Positions 58,351-59,821 of a stretch of DNA of 59,821 nt are shown here, piece after piece. This DNA comes from Streptomyces sp. SM10 (GTDB lineage: Bacteria; Actinomycetota; Actinomycetes; Streptomycetales; Streptomycetaceae): positions 1 to 59,821 of the forward strand of contig NZ_NEUF01000049.1 in assembly GCF_002910915.1 (NCBI RefSeq), read 5' to 3'. The translations under genes were made by a program, and so were the position numbers. The notes under the pieces were generated by a model. The model did no database searches and was not told the origin of the DNA. It saw only the letters and a list, made by a program, of their open reading frames with translations. The first letter of the stretch is position 1, and every line of letters starts with the position of its first letter.

Positions 58351-59821
58351 CTATGCCGCCAAGCCAGTGTCGGTGGTCGTGTTGATCTTGCCGTTGACCT
58401 GGTGGATGGCGGGGTCGTAGCAGGTGCCGTCGCGCCAGCAGGCCCACATCACGCGAAGCCAGGCGCGGGCCAGGATGCGGATGGCGTGGGGGTGTCGTTT
58501 CTGGCGGGCTCGGGCGTCGTTGTAGATTTTCGCGGCCCAGTCGCTGCCGTGCCGGCTGTTGTCGGCGAAGGCGGTCAGGGCGACGCGGGCTCTGCGGTTG
58601 GTCGCGAAGCGGAAGGCGACGGTGCGGGACTTGCCCGACGCTCGGGTCACGGGGACGACCCCGGCCTCGGCGATGAGCTGCTCGCTGGTGCGGGCGCGTT
58701 CCAGGAGCGGGCCGATCTCACCGATGATCTGGCCGAGGCTGACCCTGCCGATGCGCGGCATCGTCGCGAACAGCGGCGCGTAGGTGTGGGTTTCGACCGC
58801 CTCGGCGATGGTCTTGTCCAGCGTGCGGATGGTCGTGCGGATGCCCTTCACCAGCTGGACCTGGACCTGGACCAGCTGCTCGACGACTGCCTCGCTGAGG
58901 CGGGAGGCCGCCTTCGGGGCCGTCCGCAGGCGTTCGATCAGGACACCTCCGGGCTTCCTGCCGGAGTAGCCGTGGCGCTTGCACCAGGCTTCGAGGCGTC
59001 CGGCGGTAAGCCTCGCGGCGGAGGCCGGGGTGGGGTAGCGCTCCAGGAAGGCCATGGCGATGTCGCTGTCGAGGTTGGCGAACACGGCCTTGCCTCCGGG
59101 CCAGTGCATGTCCAGCAGCGCGGCAAGCTGGTTGACCGCCGCGATGCGGGCCTCGACGTGGTCGGCGCGGGTCCGGGTGAGGGCCTGCAGATCGAGGGTG
59201 GCCTGCTCGGTGGGCTCCAGCCGGGGCAGCAAGTGGCCGTCGGTGCGCAGGTAGTCGGCGAGTTTCATGCTGTCGCCCGCGTCGGTCTTGGCCTTGCTGG
59301 CGCCCCAGCGCGGGCGCATGGCGTGGAAGGCGTTGGGATGCACGGGCACCACCGGGTGGCCGGCAACCAGCAGCCGGTCCACGGCCAGGCCGCGGCTGGT
59401 CTCGATCATCACGGGCAGATCCGCCGGGGCTCCGTGCTTCCCCAGCCGGGCCAGGGTCCTGGCGAATCCCTCTTCGGTGTGGGCGAACTCCCACCGGTCC
59501 ACGCGTTTTCCGGCGTCGTCCATGACGGTGACGTCATGGGTCTCGGTCGCCCAGTCCCATCCGATGAACACGAAAGAAGTACTCCTGTGACGTCGACGGA
59601 GCACCTGCCCGGTGGTGGTGAGGTCGTCTGCCGGGAGCTCATTAATCGGCCCTCTGCGGGGCGTGTCCCTGAAGCCGATCAGACGGCCTCGGCCCGGCGG
59701 GGCTGGCGGAACTCATGCTGGCCGTCGAACGGCTCGCACTACTGGCCATGCACCCACCGGGACCGAGAGGTCACAACCCTACCGAAGAGGGCTGCAGAAG
59801 GGATGGTCCTCTAATGAGCAC
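58340..59821 (-). mobile_element. IS110-family insertion sequence, right end not defined
   Basis: The element must start between the dioxygenase stop (58333) and the transposase stop (58351). The 250 bp from 59572 to the window end has no gene and should be the long noncoding upstream end that in IS110 elements encodes the bridge RNA. No terminal inverted repeats are visible, as expected for the family. The outer boundary could lie inside or beyond the window. Confidence 0.7.
58351..59571 (-). CDS. IS110 family transposase
   Basis: 406 aa from the GTG at 59571, chosen because AGGAG lies about 9 nt upstream and homology starts at VFIGWDWATE. RuvC-like DEDD domain: Asp6 (GWDWAT), Glu57 (VMIETSRG), Asp97 and Asp100 (KTDAGD). 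The C-terminal IS116/IS110/IS902 domain has GEIGPLLERA and the serine-containing EAGVVPVTRASGKS. No frameshift. IS110 enzymes work with a bridge RNA made from the element ends. Inserted directly behind the dioxygenase gene. Confidence 0.95.
   Translation of the reverse strand: MFIGWDWATETHDVTVMDDAGKRVDRWEFAHTEEGFARTLARLGKHGAPADLPVMIETSRGLAVDRLLVAGHPVVPVHPNAFHAMRPRWGASKAKTDAGDSMKLADYLRTDGHLLPRLEPTEQATLDLQALTRTRADHVEARIAAVNQLAALLDMHWPGGKAVFANLDSDIAMAFLERYPTPASAARLTAGRLEAWCKRHGYSGRKPGGVLIERLRTAPKAASRLSEAVVEQLVQVQVQLVKGIRTTIRTLDKTIAEAVETHTYAPLFATMPRIGRVSLGQIIGEIGPLLERARTSEQLIAEAGVVPVTRASGKSRTVAFRFATNRRARVALTAFADNSRHGSDWAAKIYNDARARQKRHPHAIRILARAWLRVMWACWRDGTCYDPAIHQVNGKINTTTDTGLAA

Noticed and set aside
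56854..59814. Plus-strand open frame of 986 codons across the dioxygenase and IS110 genes
   Set aside because: Shadow of the dehydrogenase and dioxygenase and antisense to the transposase. Only its short MSFLSQ start at 58330 was kept, as a possible interrupted gene.
1..59821. CRISPR arrays, tRNA or rRNA genes, attachment sites
   Set aside because: No regularly spaced repeats, cloverleaf sequences or rRNA-like segments were seen on either strand; integrase genes are also absent.

Overview
The window is about 72% G+C by eye, uses GTG and TTG as well as ATG starts, and carries families typical of Streptomyces: MbtH, DUF5133, SpoIIE/RsbU phosphatases, DUF574 methyltransferases, GH11 xylanase with CBM2, and small DUF6643- and DUF6411-like proteins. 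It reads as chromosomal DNA of a Streptomyces or close relative. There are no ribosomal or core replication genes, many regulators and transporters, five decayed genes and an insertion sequence at each end, which fits an accessory or arm-like region. I saw no rRNA, tRNA or CRISPR array.

Layout. 1-1731: a complete IS630-type element with 31-bp inverted repeats and a TA duplication, holding a transposase and a blasticidin-S-deaminase-like passenger gene. 1.9-8.3 kb: TetR and SHOCT pair, anti-sigma-type ATPase, Cds1-like PLP enzyme, membrane SpoIIE phosphatase, SRPBCC protein, DeoR regulator. 8.5-17.5 kb: large membrane lipase-like protein, a beta-helix/AAA+ fusion, Rv1733c-like, MOSC, DUF6643-like and tandem TerD proteins. 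17.5-25.2 kb: HpnB-type glycosyltransferase, racemase, PH-like protein, apolipoprotein N-acyltransferase, Nudix, MHS and AEC transporters. 25.3-30 kb: wrecked FAD oxidase, polyprenyl synthase coupled to a TPR protein, a broken membrane gene, an iron-box mbtH, and an AlkZ-type gene with its middle deleted. 30.4-40.2 kb: BASS symporter, DUF4232 lipoprotein, second SpoIIE phosphatase, Nudix, DHA2 efflux pump, SDR, then a PadR regulator with a perfect palindrome driving an acyl-CoA dehydrogenase. 40.2-45.3 kb: TMEM175-type channel, DUF5133, DUF998, methyltransferase, and a GH11 xylanase plus CE4 esterase pair with identical CBM2 modules. 45.9-46.5 kb: a methyltransferase/kdpC deletion scar. 46.6-53.4 kb: P-loop kinase, TetR and SGNH hydrolase, a PAS-GAF-SpoIIE-HATPase protein, long-form GAPDH. 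53.5-58.3 kb: a MarR-controlled divergent cluster (MFS importer, aldehyde dehydrogenase, extradiol-type dioxygenase) cut off by an IS110-family element that runs to the window end.

How the genes work together. The xylanase and esterase cooperate in xylan breakdown and are preceded by CGAAA/TTTCG boxes. The MarR cluster looks like uptake and meta-cleavage-type catabolism of a small aromatic acid. Several one-component regulators sit next to palindromes that I take as their operators. The most notable finding is the IS630 element that appears to carry its own blasticidin-S deaminase homologue.
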